A stretch of 64,000 bases of DNA from Rhizobium etli CFN 42 (GCF_000092045.1 NC_007761.1:3704001-3768000); one strand, 5' to 3'. Positions 1 through 10,321 are shown, counted from the stretch's first letter. The notes: a model not told the origin generated them from the letters alone. A program made the numbers and translations.

Positions 1-597
1 TATGCGCACCTCCTTGCGGTCCGGATGCTTGGCGACCAGCACATACTTGCGCTGCAGGTCGCGCGGCACGGGCGCAATCAGGTCTTCCGGGTAGATGCCC
101 CGGCGCGCCGTCTGCAGCACGTCGGTAGAAAGATCGGTGGCAAGCACGCTATAGGAAACATCCTTGCGACCTTCCGCGAATTCCGCCAGCACCATTGCCA
201 TTGTATAGGGTTCGGCGCCCGTAGAGCAGGCCGAGCTCCAGGTGCGGATGGTGCGAACGCCGCTATTGGTGATCGCCGGCAGCGCCACGCTCTGCAGGTA
301 ATCGAAGTGCTTGGCTTCGCGGAAGAAGTCGGTCTTGTTGGTCGTCACCACGTCGATCAGGTAAACGGTTTCCTGGGCAAGCCCGTCGTGATCAAACAGG
401 AAGTCGCAATAATCGTCGAAGGTCGAATGATTGGTCGCACGAAGGCGGCGCCGCAGCCGCCCTTCAAGCATCGTCAGCTTGGTCGGCGGCATCTTGATGC
501 CGCTATAGTCGTAGATGAACCGGGCAAGCTTATCGAAATTGCGCTTGCTGATCCGGTCGCCCGGCAAATGGGTCTCCGCCATTGCTGCCACACTCAT
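1..597 (-). CDS. cheR: Chemotaxis protein methyltransferase CheR (3' end cut by window edge)
   Basis: CheR transfers methyl groups from S-adenosylmethionine to receptor glutamates and sets adaptation. 199 codons are visible; the C-terminus lies beyond position 1. An N-terminal CheR helical domain covers residues 20-75. TTNKTDFFRE at 85-94 is the canonical TTNxTxFFR motif, and ACSTGAEPY at 123-131 is the SAM-binding loop; the usual ACSTGEEPY has Glu where this has Ala. The start at 597 follows the cheW stop by 27 bp, with a GGAG about 12 bases upstream. It is the last visible gene of the leftward chemotaxis operon; cheB or cheD would be expected further left, but that is inference. Confidence 0.93.
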   Translation of the reverse strand, partial: MSVAAMAETHLPGDRISKRNFDKLARFIYDYSGIKMPPTKLTMLEGRLRRRLRATNHSTFDDYCDFLFDHDGLAQETVYLIDVVTTNKTDFFREAKHFDYLQSVALPAITNSGVRTIRTWSSACSTGAEPYTMAMVLAEFAEGRKDVSYSVLATDLSTDVLQTARRGIYPEDLIAPVPRDLQRKYVLVAKHPDRKEVRI

Positions 598-624
598 GGG
601 ACGCAGTACTCCGTTAATGCAGGA

Positions 625-1107
625 TCAGGCGGCCGATTGCAAAGCCGAGGCGTCCTCGCGCGACAAAAGCCGCGCGAGATCGATGATGACGACGAAGCCG
701 TTTTCCCGGCGAACGACACCTGCAATATAGTCCGAGCGCCAACGCACGCCGATGTCGGGCGCTGCCTCGATCTGGTCACGCCGAAAGGGCGTGACCTCAA
801 AGACTCGGTCGGCGACGAGGCCCAGCGTCAGCAGCCGGCTTTCCATCGGCACGTCGAGGACGAGCACCCGCGTATGCGGCGTCGGCACGGTCTTCGTCAT
901 GCCGAGCTTCAATCGGAGATCGATCGTCGGCACACCTTGCCCGCGCACGTCGCGCAGGCCGAGCAGATAGTCGGGACCATTCGGAATCTTGAAAGCTTCC
1001 GCATGGTCGAGAATTTCCCGTACAACCTCAACCGGCACGGCGAAAATCTCCTCGCCGAGGCTGAAGGTCACGAATTGCGCTTCCAGAGATGTAGGGGCCA
1101 TGATCAT
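625..1107 (-). CDS. cheW: Chemotaxis coupling protein CheW (receptor-distal copy)
   Basis: A single-domain CheW of 160 aa, the SH3-like adaptor that couples receptors to CheA. Family signatures are visible: [19 protein letters not shown] near the N-terminus, the [20 protein letters not shown] strand region around residues 50-69, and [11 protein letters not shown] around 96-106. The start codon overlaps the stop of the upstream receptor gene (ATGA at 1104-1107), so translation is probably coupled. It is one of two CheW genes in the cluster; this one sits between the third receptor gene and cheR. Confidence 0.93.
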   Translation of the reverse strand: MIMAPTSLEAQFVTFSLGEEIFAVPVEVVREILDHAEAFKIPNGPDYLLGLRDVRGQGVPTIDLRLKLGMTKTVPTPHTRVLVLDVPMESRLLTLGLVADRVFEVTPFRRDQIEAAPDIGVRWRSDYIAGVVRRENGFVVIIDLARLLSREDASALQSAA

Positions 1108-2930
1108 GCGCTTTCCTTGAATTCGGCGTCTCCGTCATCGGGACCGCCCATCGACATATCGAGGGCAAAGCCCTTCGCGCGGGCCTGCTGGCCTGCGATG
1201 CTGTTGGCTGCGGCCGCCTTGCCGGCAGGCTTGCGCATCGCGGCCGCAGCCGGGCTGCGCGCCGTCATCTTGACGGCAGCAGCGCGTCCATGGCGACCGG
1301 TCGCCGCCTTGCCACTGCCGGTCATATCGACCTTGAAGAAGGCAATCGAAGCCTGCAGCTCTTCCGCCTGGGCGGCGAGCTCCTCGGAAGTTGCCGACAT
1401 TTCTTCGGAGGCGCCGGCATTCTGCTGCGTAACCTTGTCCAGCTGCTGGATCGCTTCGTTGATCTGCGCCGCACCGATATCCTGCTCGCGGCAGGCCGCG
1501 CTGATTTCGGAGACCAGTTCGGCCGTCTTGCGAATGTCGGGAACCAGGCGCCCGAGCATGTCGCCGGCGTCCTGAGCCGCCGTTACGGTATCGCTCGACA
1601 TGGCGCTGATTTCGGCGGCGGCCGATTGGCTGCGTTCGGCAAGCTTGCGCACCTCGGAGGCCACGACCGCAAAGCCCTTGCCATGTTCGCCCGCACGAGC
1701 TGCTTCGACAGCAGCGTTAAGAGCCAGGAGATCGGTCTGGCGGGCGATCTCTTGAACGATGCCGATCTTCTCGGCGATGGTCCGCATCGCCTGCACGGCG
1801 CGCCTTACTGCGTCACCGCTGGCTTCGGCATCCCTGGCCGACTGGCGAGCGATCTTCTCGGTCTGGGCAGCATTGTCTGCGTTCTGCTTGATGTTGGCGG
1901 CCATTTCTTCCATCGAGGCAGAGGCCTCTTCGGCCGAGGCCGCCTGCTCCGAGGCGCCCTGCGAAACCTGCTCGGAACTTGCCGATAGCTCCTGGCTGCC
2001 GGACGAGACGTTCTCAGCGGCCGAGATCGCATCGGCAACGACGCCGCGAAGCCGTTCGACCATCTGTTCCAGCGCGATACCAAGCGTATCCTTCTCCGAA
2101 AGCGGCTTCGGCGACACCATCAGGTCGCCGCCGGCGATTTGCATAGCAATGTCGGCGGTGGCTCGAAGATTATCGGTCATGAGGTTGATTGTATCCACGA
2201 GATCCCTGATCTCGTCATTGCCCTTCATCTCCACCTTCTGGTTCAGGTCGCCGGCGGCGACGGCATTGGCAAGGTTCATGATCTTGCTCAGGCCGCGGTT
2301 GACGCCGAGGGCGATCCACAATGCAGCCGCGAAGGCGATGACGGATGCGCCGAGTGCGATGCCGATCAGCATGTTCTTGGTGGTGCTATAGAGGACGTCG
2401 GTGTCGTTATCGGCCTGCGTCATGGCCTTCTGCTGCAGCGCGACGAGCGTGTCGAACACTTCTTCCAGTTCCACGACGACAGCACGAACCTCTCCTGACG
2501 AAAGTGCGGTGGCCCCTGCCCTGTCACCACTTTCCTGGATGGCGGCGACTTTAGCGGACCCTTCACTGAAGCGTTTGGCCAGGTCGATCAGCCTGTCCCA
2601 GGTGGGCTTGCCCTCCGCGGTTGCGAGCTGTTGGCCGCTTTTCGCGAAGGCAAGCATCTCATCCGTGCTCTTCGCCGAGTTCTGATAGTCCCTGATCACC
2701 GTTTCAGGATTCATCTCCAGAAGGGCGTTCTTCTGCCAGCGAACAGCATTGAGTTCGGCCGTCTGGGCTTCCAGAGCCAGCTCCAGGCTTTTTGCAGGAC
2801 CGGAGATGAGGCTGCCGACAGCGTCGTTCAGCGAGCCGAGGCTGATGATTCCATAAATCGCGCTCCCCACCAACAAGAGTATGACGAAACCGAATGCGGC
2901 GGCGAGTTTAAGTTTGATCGTAATACGCAT
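1104..2930 (-). CDS. Methyl-accepting chemotaxis protein with two HAMP-type modules
   Basis: A transmembrane chemoreceptor of 608 aa. TM1 spans about residues 9-30, a periplasmic four-helix-type sensor about 31-186, TM2 about 187-210, a HAMP domain 208-260, one extra HAMP-like unit ending near 297, and the methyl-accepting coiled coil about 300-560. The hairpin tip carries the conserved [20 protein letters not shown]. The C-terminus is a variable Ala/Lys-rich linker followed by a conserved tail, [13 protein letters not shown] start it at MRITIKLKL (2930), where TM1 begins and GAGAGG lies upstream; an upstream extension in frame lacks receptor character. Third in the tandem receptor array; it overlaps cheW by 4 bp. 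Confidence 0.93.
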   Translation of the reverse strand: MRITIKLKLAAAFGFVILLLVGSAIYGIISLGSLNDAVGSLISGPAKSLELALEAQTAELNAVRWQKNALLEMNPETVIRDYQNSAKSTDEMLAFAKSGQQLATAEGKPTWDRLIDLAKRFSEGSAKVAAIQESGDRAGATALSSGEVRAVVVELEEVFDTLVALQQKAMTQADNDTDVLYSTTKNMLIGIALGASVIAFAAALWIALGVNRGLSKIMNLANAVAAGDLNQKVEMKGNDEIRDLVDTINLMTDNLRATADIAMQIAGGDLMVSPKPLSEKDTLGIALEQMVERLRGVVADAISAAENVSSGSQELSASSEQVSQGASEQAASAEEASASMEEMAANIKQNADNAAQTEKIARQSARDAEASGDAVRRAVQAMRTIAEKIGIVQEIARQTDLLALNAAVEAARAGEHGKGFAVVASEVRKLAERSQSAAAEISAMSSDTVTAAQDAGDMLGRLVPDIRKTAELVSEISAACREQDIGAAQINEAIQQLDKVTQQNAGASEEMSATSEELAAQAEELQASIAFFKVDMTGSGKAATGRHGRAAAVKMTARSPAAAAMRKPAGKAAAANSIAGQQARAKGFALDMSMGGPDDGDAEFKESA

Positions 2931-3151
2931 CTCAACATCCCTCTCTGAGAGCGAAGCAACAATGTGGACCGGGCGCGCGGCGTCATGCAGCAAAGAAATT
3001 CCGGCAGGCGAAAGCAGGTAGAAAGAATTGGCGTGCCACCGCCCTCGGACGGCGGAGTTATGCGTCGCGGGCCGTGCTGGCTGGCCCACGACAGTTGCGA
3101 GGGAAAGCACGCCATCCCCGGGGAACGTCATGCACTATTCCCAGGGAAGCA

Positions 3152-5074
3152 TCATGCGCTCTCCCTGAAATCGTCGTCGCCGGCGTCAGGGCCGCCCATC
3201 GACATGTCGAGGGCAAAGCCCTTCACGCGTGCCTGCTGGCCGACAACGCTGTTGGCGGCCGGCTTCTTTGCCGCCGGCTTGTTGGCGGCAGGAGCTGGGC
3301 TGCGCACCGCCATCTTGGCCGCCGGTGTGCGATCGCGGCGCCCACCCGCCATGTCGACCTTGAAGAAGGCGATCGACGTCTGCAGCTCTTCCGCCTGGGA
3401 GGCGAGCTCCTCGGAAGTTGCCGACATCTGCTCCGAGGCGCCGGCATTCTGCTGCGTCACCTTGTCGAGTTGCTGGATCGCTTCGTTGATCTGGGCCGCA
3501 CCAATATCCTGTTCGCGGCAGGCGGCGCTGATCTCGGAAACCAGCTCCGCCGTCTTGCGAATGTCGGGCACCAGCCGGCCGAGCATCTCGCCGGCTTCTT
3601 GGGCGGCCGTCACGGTATCGCTCGACATCGAGCTGATTTCGGCAGCGGCTGACTGGCTGCGCTCCGCAAGCTTGCGCACTTCCGAGGCGACAACGGCAAA
3701 ACCCTTGCCGTGTTCACCCGCACGAGCGGCTTCGACGGCAGCGTTGAGAGCCAAGAGGTCGGTCTGCCGGGCGATTTCCTGGACGATACCGATCTTCTGG
3801 GCGATCGTGCGCATGGCATCGACCGCGCGGGAGACGGCTTCGCCGCTGGCTTCCGCATCCTTGGCGGATTGACGCGCGATCTTTTCCGTCTGCGCGGCAT
3901 TGTCGGCATTCTGCTTGATGTTGGCGGCCATTTCCTCCATCGAGGCGGAAGCCTCTTCGGCGGAAGCGGCCTGTTCCGTAGCCCCCTGCGAGACCTGCTC
4001 GGAACTTGCCGACAGCTCCTGGCTACCGGACGAGACGTTCTCAGCGGCCGAGATCGCGTCGGCAACGACACCGCGCAGCCGTTCGACCATCTGTTCCAGG
4101 GCAAGACCCAGCGCATCCTTGTCGGAGAGCGGCTTCGGAGACACGGTGAGGTCGCCATTTGCGATCTGGTTGGCGATGCCCGCGGTGGTCCTGAGGTTGG
4201 CAATCATGCTTTGCATCGCAATCGCGAGCGTGTCCTTGTCCGAGAGCGGCTTGGCATCGGTGGTCAGATCACCCATAGCGATCTGATCGGCAAGCGCCGC
4301 CGTGGCACGCAAATTGGCGGTCATAGTATTGACCGTATTGATGAGATCCTTGATCTCGTCATTGGTCCTGACATTGACGGTCTGGTTGAGGTCGCCGGTC
4401 GCGACTGCGTTGGCCACCATGGTGATCTTCCGGAGGCCGTTATTGATGCCGAGCGTGATCCACAAGGCGGCACCAAGAGCTATGAGGACGGCTATGCCGG
4501 ATGCGGCCGTAAGAATGAGCTTGGTCGAATTATAAAGCTCGGTGTTCGATTGATCGGTCGCCTTCATGCCTTTGCGCTGGATTTCCGTCAGCGCGGCAAT
4601 CGCGTCACCCATGTCGACAGTCATCGCTCTGAGGTCACCGAGCGAAAGGGCAAGCGCACCCGCTTTGTCACCCCTGGCGTCCAGTTGCTGCAGCTGGGCC
4701 GATTTTTCACGGAATTTTTCGCCGATGGTGCGCAGTTTCTCCCAATGGGGCTTGCCCTCCGCTGAGGCGATAGCAAGGCCGGCGTCGACAGCGTCGAACA
4801 TCACCTGCAGATTCTGGTCCGCGTCCTTGTAGAAGCCGGCCGCAGCCTCGGCATCGGTGGAAAGCAGCGCGTTCTTCTGGGCGCGGATGGCATTGACTTC
4901 GGCAATATTGGCGTTCAACGCCAGTTCCAGCCGCCGCACCGGGCCGTCGATCATGTTTCCGCTCGCCTCATTCAAGGTGCCGAGACTGAAGCTTCCATAG
5001 ACTGCAATGCCGATCAGCAGCAGCGTCATGATCCCGAAAGCGAGACCCAATTTGAGTTTGATGGTGAAACGCAT
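3152..5074 (-). CDS. Methyl-accepting chemotaxis protein with three HAMP-type modules
   Basis: A transmembrane chemoreceptor of 640 aa, the longest of the three tandem paralogues. It begins [14 protein letters not shown] with TM1 directly after, has a periplasmic helical sensor, TM2 near residues 190-212, a HAMP domain, then two consecutive 39-residue HAMP-like units and the methyl-accepting domain with the [20 protein letters not shown] tip. The tail is [14 protein letters not shown]. The start at 5074 is chosen because TM1 follows at once and GGGG lies upstream; an in-frame ATG 12 bases earlier is possible. The signalling half is nearly identical to its neighbours while the sensor region differs, pointing to different ligands feeding the same kinase. 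Confidence 0.93.
   Translation of the reverse strand: MRFTIKLKLGLAFGIMTLLLIGIAVYGSFSLGTLNEASGNMIDGPVRRLELALNANIAEVNAIRAQKNALLSTDAEAAAGFYKDADQNLQVMFDAVDAGLAIASAEGKPHWEKLRTIGEKFREKSAQLQQLDARGDKAGALALSLGDLRAMTVDMGDAIAALTEIQRKGMKATDQSNTELYNSTKLILTAASGIAVLIALGAALWITLGINNGLRKITMVANAVATGDLNQTVNVRTNDEIKDLINTVNTMTANLRATAALADQIAMGDLTTDAKPLSDKDTLAIAMQSMIANLRTTAGIANQIANGDLTVSPKPLSDKDALGLALEQMVERLRGVVADAISAAENVSSGSQELSASSEQVSQGATEQAASAEEASASMEEMAANIKQNADNAAQTEKIARQSAKDAEASGEAVSRAVDAMRTIAQKIGIVQEIARQTDLLALNAAVEAARAGEHGKGFAVVASEVRKLAERSQSAAAEISSMSSDTVTAAQEAGEMLGRLVPDIRKTAELVSEISAACREQDIGAAQINEAIQQLDKVTQQNAGASEQMSATSEELASQAEELQTSIAFFKVDMAGGRRDRTPAAKMAVRSPAPAANKPAAKKPAANSVVGQQARVKGFALDMSMGGPDAGDDDFRESA
4079..4312 (-). 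repeat. 117-bp tandem repeat encoding two HAMP-like units
   Basis: Two adjacent 117-bp units (4079-4195 and 4196-4312) encode 39-residue segments that align along their length: one runs from [10 protein letters not shown] to QSMIAN, the next from [10 protein letters not shown] to EQMVER. Both contain the pattern GDLT...KPLSDKD.L. They are diverged at DNA level, so this is an old internal duplication, not a recent slippage product. Confidence 0.85.
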
Positions 5075-5278
5075 GTGATACCCCATTTTATGCGCCAAAA
5101 CGGTTGGACAGCGACGTCCCGTCGCGGATCGTCGAACGTGAAAGTGATGTGTCTGAAAGGGGGAAAGCGACTGCATTCACTTCCCGGCAGCCGGACATCG
5201 ATCGGTCGCAGCGGCCAACGCCTACACGCGTTGGGGATATTTGCGCCTCGGGCCACCGGAGCCGCCCGAGCATATGAG

Positions 5279-5302
5279 GGGGGAGCCTTATACGCCTCCC
5301 CC
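5279..5302. other. Intergenic hairpin between receptor genes
   Basis: GGGGGAG at 5279-5285 pairs with CTCCCCC at 5296-5302 around a 10-base loop. It lies about 35 bp after the stop of the 5338-7041 receptor gene in the transcribed direction. There is no T-run, so it is more likely a stability or processing element than a classical terminator. Confidence 0.45.
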
Positions 5303-5337
5303 AGAGGGGTGCATAAGCGCTCTCCCAAGGGAAGCGC

Positions 5338-7041
5338 CTACGCGCTTTCCCGAAAATCGCCGTCGCTGGCGTCGGGACCGCCCATCGACATATCGAGAGC
5401 AAAGCCCTTGAGACGTTGCTGCTGAGCCGAAACCGTCTGGCCACGGCCTTGGCTTTGGACCTGCAGCGCAGGCTTGCGGGCGGCGGCCTTGACCACCTTG
5501 GCTGAGCCGTTCGCCGGCATCTTCTGGGCGCCGGACCGTGCGCTGCTCGTCGTATCGACCTTGAAGAAGGCGATCGACGTCTGCAGTTCTTCCGCTTGGG
5601 AGGCGAGCTCCTCGGACGTTGCCGACATCTGCTCCGAGGCGCCGGCGTTCTGCTGCGTCACCTTGTCGAGCTGCTGGATCGCTTCGTTGATCTGAGCCGC
5701 ACCGATATCCTGTTCGCGGCAGGCGGCGCTGATCTCGGAAACCAGCTCCGCCGTCTTGCGAATGTCGGGCACCAGCCGGCCCAGCATCTCACCGGCATCG
5801 GCGGCGGCCTTGACGGTGTCGCTCGACATTGAGCTGATTTCGGCTGCGGCCGACTGGCTGCGTTCGGCAAGCTTGCGCACCTCCGAGGCAACGACGGCAA
5901 AACCCTTGCCATGCTCGCCGGCGCGTGCCGCTTCCACAGCCGCGTTAAGGGCAAGCAGATCGGTCTGACGGGCGATTTCCTGCACGATGCTGATCTTCAG
6001 TGCGATCGTGCGCATGGCGTCGACAGCACGCGTTACCGCTTCGCCGCTGGCTTCGGCATCCCTAGCCGACTGGCGGGCGATCTTTTCGGTCTGGGCGGCA
6101 TTGTCGGCATTCTGCTTGATGTTGGCGGCCATCTGCTCCATCGAGGCGGAGGCCTCTTCGGCTGAAGCGGCCTGCTCCGTGGCGCCCTGCGACACCTGTT
6201 CGGAACTTGCAGAAAGCTCCTGGCTACCGGACGAGACGTTCTCGGCAGCCGAGATCGCGTCGGCGACAACGCCCCGCAGGCGTTCGATCATGATGTTGAC
6301 ATTGCCGAGAAGCTCGCCGATTTCGTCATGGCTCGTAATATCGGCCATTTTTGTCAGGTCGCCTTCAGACACTTCGCGAACCACGGTGTTGGCGCGGCTG
6401 AGGCCTTTGCTGATCGTACTGGCGATCCAGAAGGCGGTCATCGCGGCAATCAGGAGTGCTACGGCAGCGACGGCGATCATCGTCGTGCGTGTCGTCTCAT
6501 ACTGTGCGTCGGCACCGGCGTCGGCGGCCTTCATGCGCTGCTTCTCAAGCGCCAGAATTTCGGCGAGTGCCGAGTCGATCCCGTTGGCGGCAGCGCGCGC
6601 CGTCGTGATGGAGATGGTGTTCGCGCCTTCCGCGTTGCCGGTCTTCACGTAGTCACGGATCTGATCGTCAGCTGCGTTGAAGGACTTCGAAAATTCGGCA
6701 ATACGAGCCCAACGCGCCTTGCCTTCTTCCGTGGCAAGCGCCAACACTTGATTGAAGGCATCACTGAAGTCCTTGCGGGCCTGATTGCCCTTGTCGATCG
6801 CCGCGGCCGCTTCGTCGGCGCTACGGGCGTTGAGCAGGTTCTTCTGCTGGCGGATCGCTTCGAGCTGCGCGATGTTGATCTGCTGCGCAAGGTCGAGGCG
6901 GGCTGCCGGGCCGGCAAGGAGATTGCCAATCGTATCGTTCAGCGATCCGAGGCTGAAGATACCGTAAGCGGCGGTGCCCAGGAGCATAAGAATGATGAAG
7001 GTGAACGCGGTCACCAGCTTCGTCTTGATTGTCAGTCGCAT
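5338..7041 (-). CDS. Methyl-accepting chemotaxis protein with a single HAMP domain
   Basis: A transmembrane chemoreceptor of 567 aa, the shortest of the three. It starts [13 protein letters not shown] (TM1), has a periplasmic helical sensor, TM2 near residues 190-210, one HAMP domain (core [12 protein letters not shown] to NIMIERLRG) and passes directly into the methyl-accepting domain without the extra HAMP units of its paralogues. The hairpin tip and the tail [15 protein letters not shown] are conserved. The start at 7041 places TM1 at the N-terminus; the gap to the upstream cheW is 31 bp. It is the receptor closest to cheA and probably the least elaborated form of the array. Confidence 0.93.
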   Translation of the reverse strand: MRLTIKTKLVTAFTFIILMLLGTAAYGIFSLGSLNDTIGNLLAGPAARLDLAQQINIAQLEAIRQQKNLLNARSADEAAAAIDKGNQARKDFSDAFNQVLALATEEGKARWARIAEFSKSFNAADDQIRDYVKTGNAEGANTISITTARAAANGIDSALAEILALEKQRMKAADAGADAQYETTRTTMIAVAAVALLIAAMTAFWIASTISKGLSRANTVVREVSEGDLTKMADITSHDEIGELLGNVNIMIERLRGVVADAISAAENVSSGSQELSASSEQVSQGATEQAASAEEASASMEQMAANIKQNADNAAQTEKIARQSARDAEASGEAVTRAVDAMRTIALKISIVQEIARQTDLLALNAAVEAARAGEHGKGFAVVASEVRKLAERSQSAAAEISSMSSDTVKAAADAGEMLGRLVPDIRKTAELVSEISAACREQDIGAAQINEAIQQLDKVTQQNAGASEQMSATSEELASQAEELQTSIAFFKVDTTSSARSGAQKMPANGSAKVVKAAARKPALQVQSQGRGQTVSAQQQRLKGFALDMSMGGPDASDGDFRESA

Positions 7042-7072
7042 CGGCTTTAACCCCAAGTTGAATCCATCTGCG

Positions 7073-7582
7073 TCAGGTGACGGCTCCCGCCGCATCATGC
7101 CTGGATGAAAAAATCGCCTGCAGATTCGGGAGAATGATGAATTCGCCACCCCTCTTCACCAGGCAGTTGATGTAGTCGGCGCGCCAGCGCATGCCGACGC
7201 TCGGTGGTGCCTCGCTCGAGGTTTTTGCGAGCGTCGTCACCTCGTTCACCTTGTCGGTTCTGAGGCCGACGAGCGTCGGCTCGCCCTGCAGATCGATCTC
7301 GATGACGATGAAGCGGCTGTCGATCGTCGCTTCAGCCGCCTCCATCCCGAAGGCGAGACGCAGGTCGGCGAGCGGAATGACCTTGCCGCGAAAATTGATG
7401 ACGCTGGCGACGAAGGGTTGGCTTCCGGGCACCGCCGTCTCCGGAAGCAGGTCCAGGATTTCCTGGACGATGGCCGCCTCCAGCGCAAAGGTCTCGCCGT
7501 TGAGATCGAAAGTCAGGACCTCGACTTCCTCGGCATAGCTCCAATGATTGTCGAAGCGTTCGAGTGCTGCTGTTGCATTCAT
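7073..7582 (-). CDS. cheW: Chemotaxis coupling protein CheW (cheA-proximal copy)
   Basis: A CheW-domain protein of 169 aa linking receptors to the CheA kinase. Visible features are [21 protein letters not shown] at about residues 21-40 (first strands), [18 protein letters not shown] around 55-72, and a final strand ending in [11 protein letters not shown]. It has a slightly longer N-terminus than the other CheW. Its start at 7582 overlaps the cheA stop (ATGA), continuing the chain of coupled genes from the STAS gene onward. An in-frame extension further upstream lies inside cheA and is arginine-rich, so it is rejected. Confidence 0.93.
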   Translation of the reverse strand: MNATAALERFDNHWSYAEEVEVLTFDLNGETFALEAAIVQEILDLLPETAVPGSQPFVASVINFRGKVIPLADLRLAFGMEAAEATIDSRFIVIEIDLQGEPTLVGLRTDKVNEVTTLAKTSSEAPPSVGMRWRADYINCLVKRGGEFIILPNLQAIFSSRHDAAGAVT

Positions 7583-9630
7583 CCTGCTGCCCGCAATTGC
7601 GCCTCCTGTTGCTGACCCGCGGCAACCAGGTGCCCGATGTCGAGAATGAGAGCGACGCTGCCGTCGCCGAGAATGGTGGCGCCCGAAAAGGTTGCCACGT
7701 CGTTGTGCAATTTCGACATCGACTTGATGACCGTCTGATGGTCTCCGATGATCTGATCGACGACGAGGCCGACGCGCTCCGTGCCGGTTGAAATGACGAC
7801 AACCTTCTGGTGCACGTCGGGTTTCGTGCCGGTGCGGAAAAGGTCGCGCAGGCGCAGGAACGGCACCAGGCTGTCGCGCAGCGAGATGAAGCTGCGGCCG
7901 CGCGAGCGCAGATCCTCCTCGAGCGAGAGTTCGAGGCATTCCTCAACGGCCGCAAGCGGGATGACGTAACGGCCCGAGCCGACACGCACCAGCAGTCCGT
8001 CGATAATGGCAAGCGTCAGCGGAATGCGCAGCGACACCTCCGAACCCTGTCCGGGCATGCTGACGATATCGATTGCTCCGCGAAGTTCTTCAACCGTCTT
8101 CTTGACCACATCCATGCCGACACCGCGGCCGGACAGATTGGTGATCGCGGCGGCCGTCGAAAAGCCGGGAGCAAAGATCAGTTGCAAGAGCTCGGGGTCC
8201 GAAAGCGGTTGACCCGGATGGATGAGGCCGGAGGATTCCGCCTTGGCACGAACCCGTTCGCGGTTGATGCCGCGGCCGTCGTCCTTAATCGAGATAATAA
8301 CCTCGCCACCGGCCTGACGGGCCGAAAGTGTTATCGTGCCGGCTTTGGCCTTGCCGGCGGCAAGGCGGTCGGCCGGCACTTCGAGGCCGTGATCGATCGA
8401 GTTGCGCACCAGGTGCACCAGCGGATCGGCCAGCCGCTCTATCACCGTTTTGTCGACCTCCGTGCTCTCGCCCTCCATCACCAGCTCGATCGCCTTGCCG
8501 GTCTCGCGGGCAAGATCGTGGACGAGACGGCGGAAGCGGGAAAAGAGGGTCGCAACGGGCACCATGCGCAGCACCATCATCGTATCGCGCAATTCGCCGG
8601 ACAGACGTTCGATTTCTTCCGAGACGGATCGTAATGCAATATCGGTGCTGGCGCTGGCGAGCTGGCTGAGGCGCGATTGCGCGATGACGAGTTCACCGAC
8701 GCGGTCCATCAGTTCGTCCAAGCGCTCTGCCGGGACGCGCACGTTTTCGGCAGCCTTCGCCTGGATGGCGGCGGGTGCCTCACGCTTGACGGGGACCGCT
8801 TCGACGGGACGAAATTCCTGCACGGGGACCACCGGGACAGGCGGTGACGATACTGAGGCGGCAGCGGCAGGCGCCGGCTTTGCCTCGACCAGAGCAGCCA
8901 TTGCCGCTGCCGCGCCGTCGATCTCCTCGACGCTGAGTTCCATGTCGTCGAGCACGAAGATGAAGACGTCGTCGATCGCCGAACGGTCCTGCTCGCTCAT
9001 TAGCGTCACATCCCAGGAAATGTAGAGTTCCGTCGGAGTAAGCTCGTCGAGGGGCGGAATGGCCGAAGTGTCAGCGCGCACGGTGCATTCTCCGAGATCG
9101 CGCAGTTCGTCCAGCAGACCGAGCGGATTAGTGCCATTGGCCATTGAATTGGCCGGCAGACGGAAGCGGATGCGCCAACCGTTCTTCGCCTTCTTCGCCG
9201 ACGCCTCTTGCACGGGCGCTGCGACGGCGGCTGTCGCTGTGGCGGGCGCCGCAGCCTTGGCGCCGACCGCAGCCTGCAGCTGTGCCAGAAGCTTATGCCC
9301 GGTGTCGCCGTGATCGGCGTCGGGCTGGTCGACGAGGGCACGCATATGGTCCTGGGCGGCGAGAACGGCGGCGACGAGTTCGCTGGTCGCCCCGACCTCG
9401 CCCTTTCGGACGCGGTCGAAGGCGGTTTCGCAATGATGAGTAAAGGCCGCAAGCGCCTCGAAACCGAACATCGCGCCCGATCCCTTGAGCGTGTGAAGCC
9501 CGCGGAATACCGCGTCGACGAGATCCTTATCGTCGAGTTGGTGAGTGAGGTCGAGAAGACCGGCCTCGATTGCTTCGAGGCATTCGGCAGCCTCCATGCG
9601 GAATACGGCAACGGGATCGAGCGTGCTCAT
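7579..9630 (-). CDS. cheA: Chemotaxis histidine kinase CheA
   Basis: A 683-aa CheA that autophosphorylates and passes phosphate to CheY. Domains in order: Hpt domain (1-105) with phospho-acceptor His46 in GLHTLKGSG; an Ala/Pro linker; a central domain at about 150-235 in the place of the response-regulator-binding P2; a second Pro-rich linker; dimerisation helices at about 298-365; the ATPase with N-box LVHLVRNSIDHGLE (404-417), G1 DDGRGIN (450-456), F-box FAPGFST and G2 GRGVGMD (501-507); and a C-terminal CheW-like domain. All catalytic motifs are intact. It overlaps cheY upstream and cheW downstream by 4 bp each. Confidence 0.96.
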   Translation of the reverse strand: MSTLDPVAVFRMEAAECLEAIEAGLLDLTHQLDDKDLVDAVFRGLHTLKGSGAMFGFEALAAFTHHCETAFDRVRKGEVGATSELVAAVLAAQDHMRALVDQPDADHGDTGHKLLAQLQAAVGAKAAAPATATAAVAAPVQEASAKKAKNGWRIRFRLPANSMANGTNPLGLLDELRDLGECTVRADTSAIPPLDELTPTELYISWDVTLMSEQDRSAIDDVFIFVLDDMELSVEEIDGAAAAMAALVEAKPAPAAAASVSSPPVPVVPVQEFRPVEAVPVKREAPAAIQAKAAENVRVPAERLDELMDRVGELVIAQSRLSQLASASTDIALRSVSEEIERLSGELRDTMMVLRMVPVATLFSRFRRLVHDLARETGKAIELVMEGESTEVDKTVIERLADPLVHLVRNSIDHGLEVPADRLAAGKAKAGTITLSARQAGGEVIISIKDDGRGINRERVRAKAESSGLIHPGQPLSDPELLQLIFAPGFSTAAAITNLSGRGVGMDVVKKTVEELRGAIDIVSMPGQGSEVSLRIPLTLAIIDGLLVRVGSGRYVIPLAAVEECLELSLEEDLRSRGRSFISLRDSLVPFLRLRDLFRTGTKPDVHQKVVVISTGTERVGLVVDQIIGDHQTVIKSMSKLHNDVATFSGATILGDGSVALILDIGHLVAAGQQQEAQLRAAG

Positions 9631-9995
9631 CTTCCTAAGACCTTCTTGACGATCTTTACGAGATTTTCCGGGTCGAATGGCTTTGTCAGCCAGCCGGTGG
9701 CACCGGCGGCCTTGGCGCGGGCCTTGAGATCGGCGTCCGATTCCGTCGTCAGAAAGATAATGGGGACGCCTGCCTGCGCCGGCAGCTTGCGCAGTTCCTC
9801 GATCATCGTCAGCCCGTCCATGACAGGCATGTTGAGATCGGTCACGATCAGATCGAAACTGTTGCTCTTTGCCGCCGCGAGGCCTTCCGCTCCGTTGACT
9901 GCTTCGGTGACGCTGTAGCCGGCATTGGTCAGCGTAACCTTTGTGGTCAGGCGGATGCTGGCGGAATCGTCTACCGTCAGGATGTTGGCACTCAT
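9627..9995 (-). CDS. cheY: Chemotaxis response regulator CheY
   Basis: A stand-alone receiver domain of 122 aa. Acidic pocket Asp9/Asp10, phospho-acceptor Asp53 (in VTDLNMPVMDG), Thr83/84 and Lys105 (in TKPFDP) are all present. After phosphorylation by CheA such proteins bind the flagellar switch or another output. No DNA-binding or enzymatic output domain is attached. The start overlaps the STAS-gene stop and the stop overlaps the cheA start (both ATGA), so it is co-translated with its kinase. Confidence 0.95.
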   Translation of the reverse strand: MSANILTVDDSASIRLTTKVTLTNAGYSVTEAVNGAEGLAAAKSNSFDLIVTDLNMPVMDGLTMIEELRKLPAQAGVPIIFLTTESDADLKARAKAAGATGWLTKPFDPENLVKIVKKVLGR

Positions 9996-10321
9996 AACGT
10001 CACCTCTTTATGCAACCAGAACTTTAAGTCTTCTTGATCGAAGGATTCGATGAAACCGGCGCGCTCAAGTACCTTCAGAACATTGCCGGTCACGGGAGAA
10101 GAAAGATTGAACCTCTTTCCATCAATTGATGCTTGGCGACGCGCTGCCTCAATAAGTTGAATGAAACTCAGGTCAGCTTCAGCACCGGAGGGGATGCTGA
10201 GAAAAATTTCATACTTACTAGAAAATGCTTCACTAAGCTTGGAACGTATTTCAGCCATACTGCGAATGCTTAGCGCGTCCGGCAAACTTATAGATTCACA
10301 ATATTGTTTCTGAGTATCCAA
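9992..10321 (-). CDS. STAS-domain protein, first gene of the chemotaxis operon
   Basis: A 109-aa protein with the size and pattern of a STAS domain (SLPDALSIRSMAEIRSKLSEAF, then a central ADLSFIQLIEAARRQA helix), the fold of anti-anti-sigma factors. The usual Ser/Thr phosphorylation site after D-S/T is replaced by ADLSFIQ, which keeps one Ser. The start is TTG at 10321, supported by AGGAGG five bases upstream; the next in-frame ATG is at residue 22. Its base composition is visibly more AT-rich than cheY or cheA. STAS proteins beside che genes may tune adaptation or scaffold signalling, but the function here is not known. Confidence 0.82.
   Translation of the reverse strand: MDTQKQYCESISLPDALSIRSMAEIRSKLSEAFSSKYEIFLSIPSGAEADLSFIQLIEAARRQASIDGKRFNLSSPVTGNVLKVLERAGFIESFDQEDLKFWLHKEVTL

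Noticed and set aside
25..1575. Long plus-strand frame across cheR, cheW and a receptor gene
   Set aside because: Spans three verified minus-strand genes; low-complexity translation with no motif.
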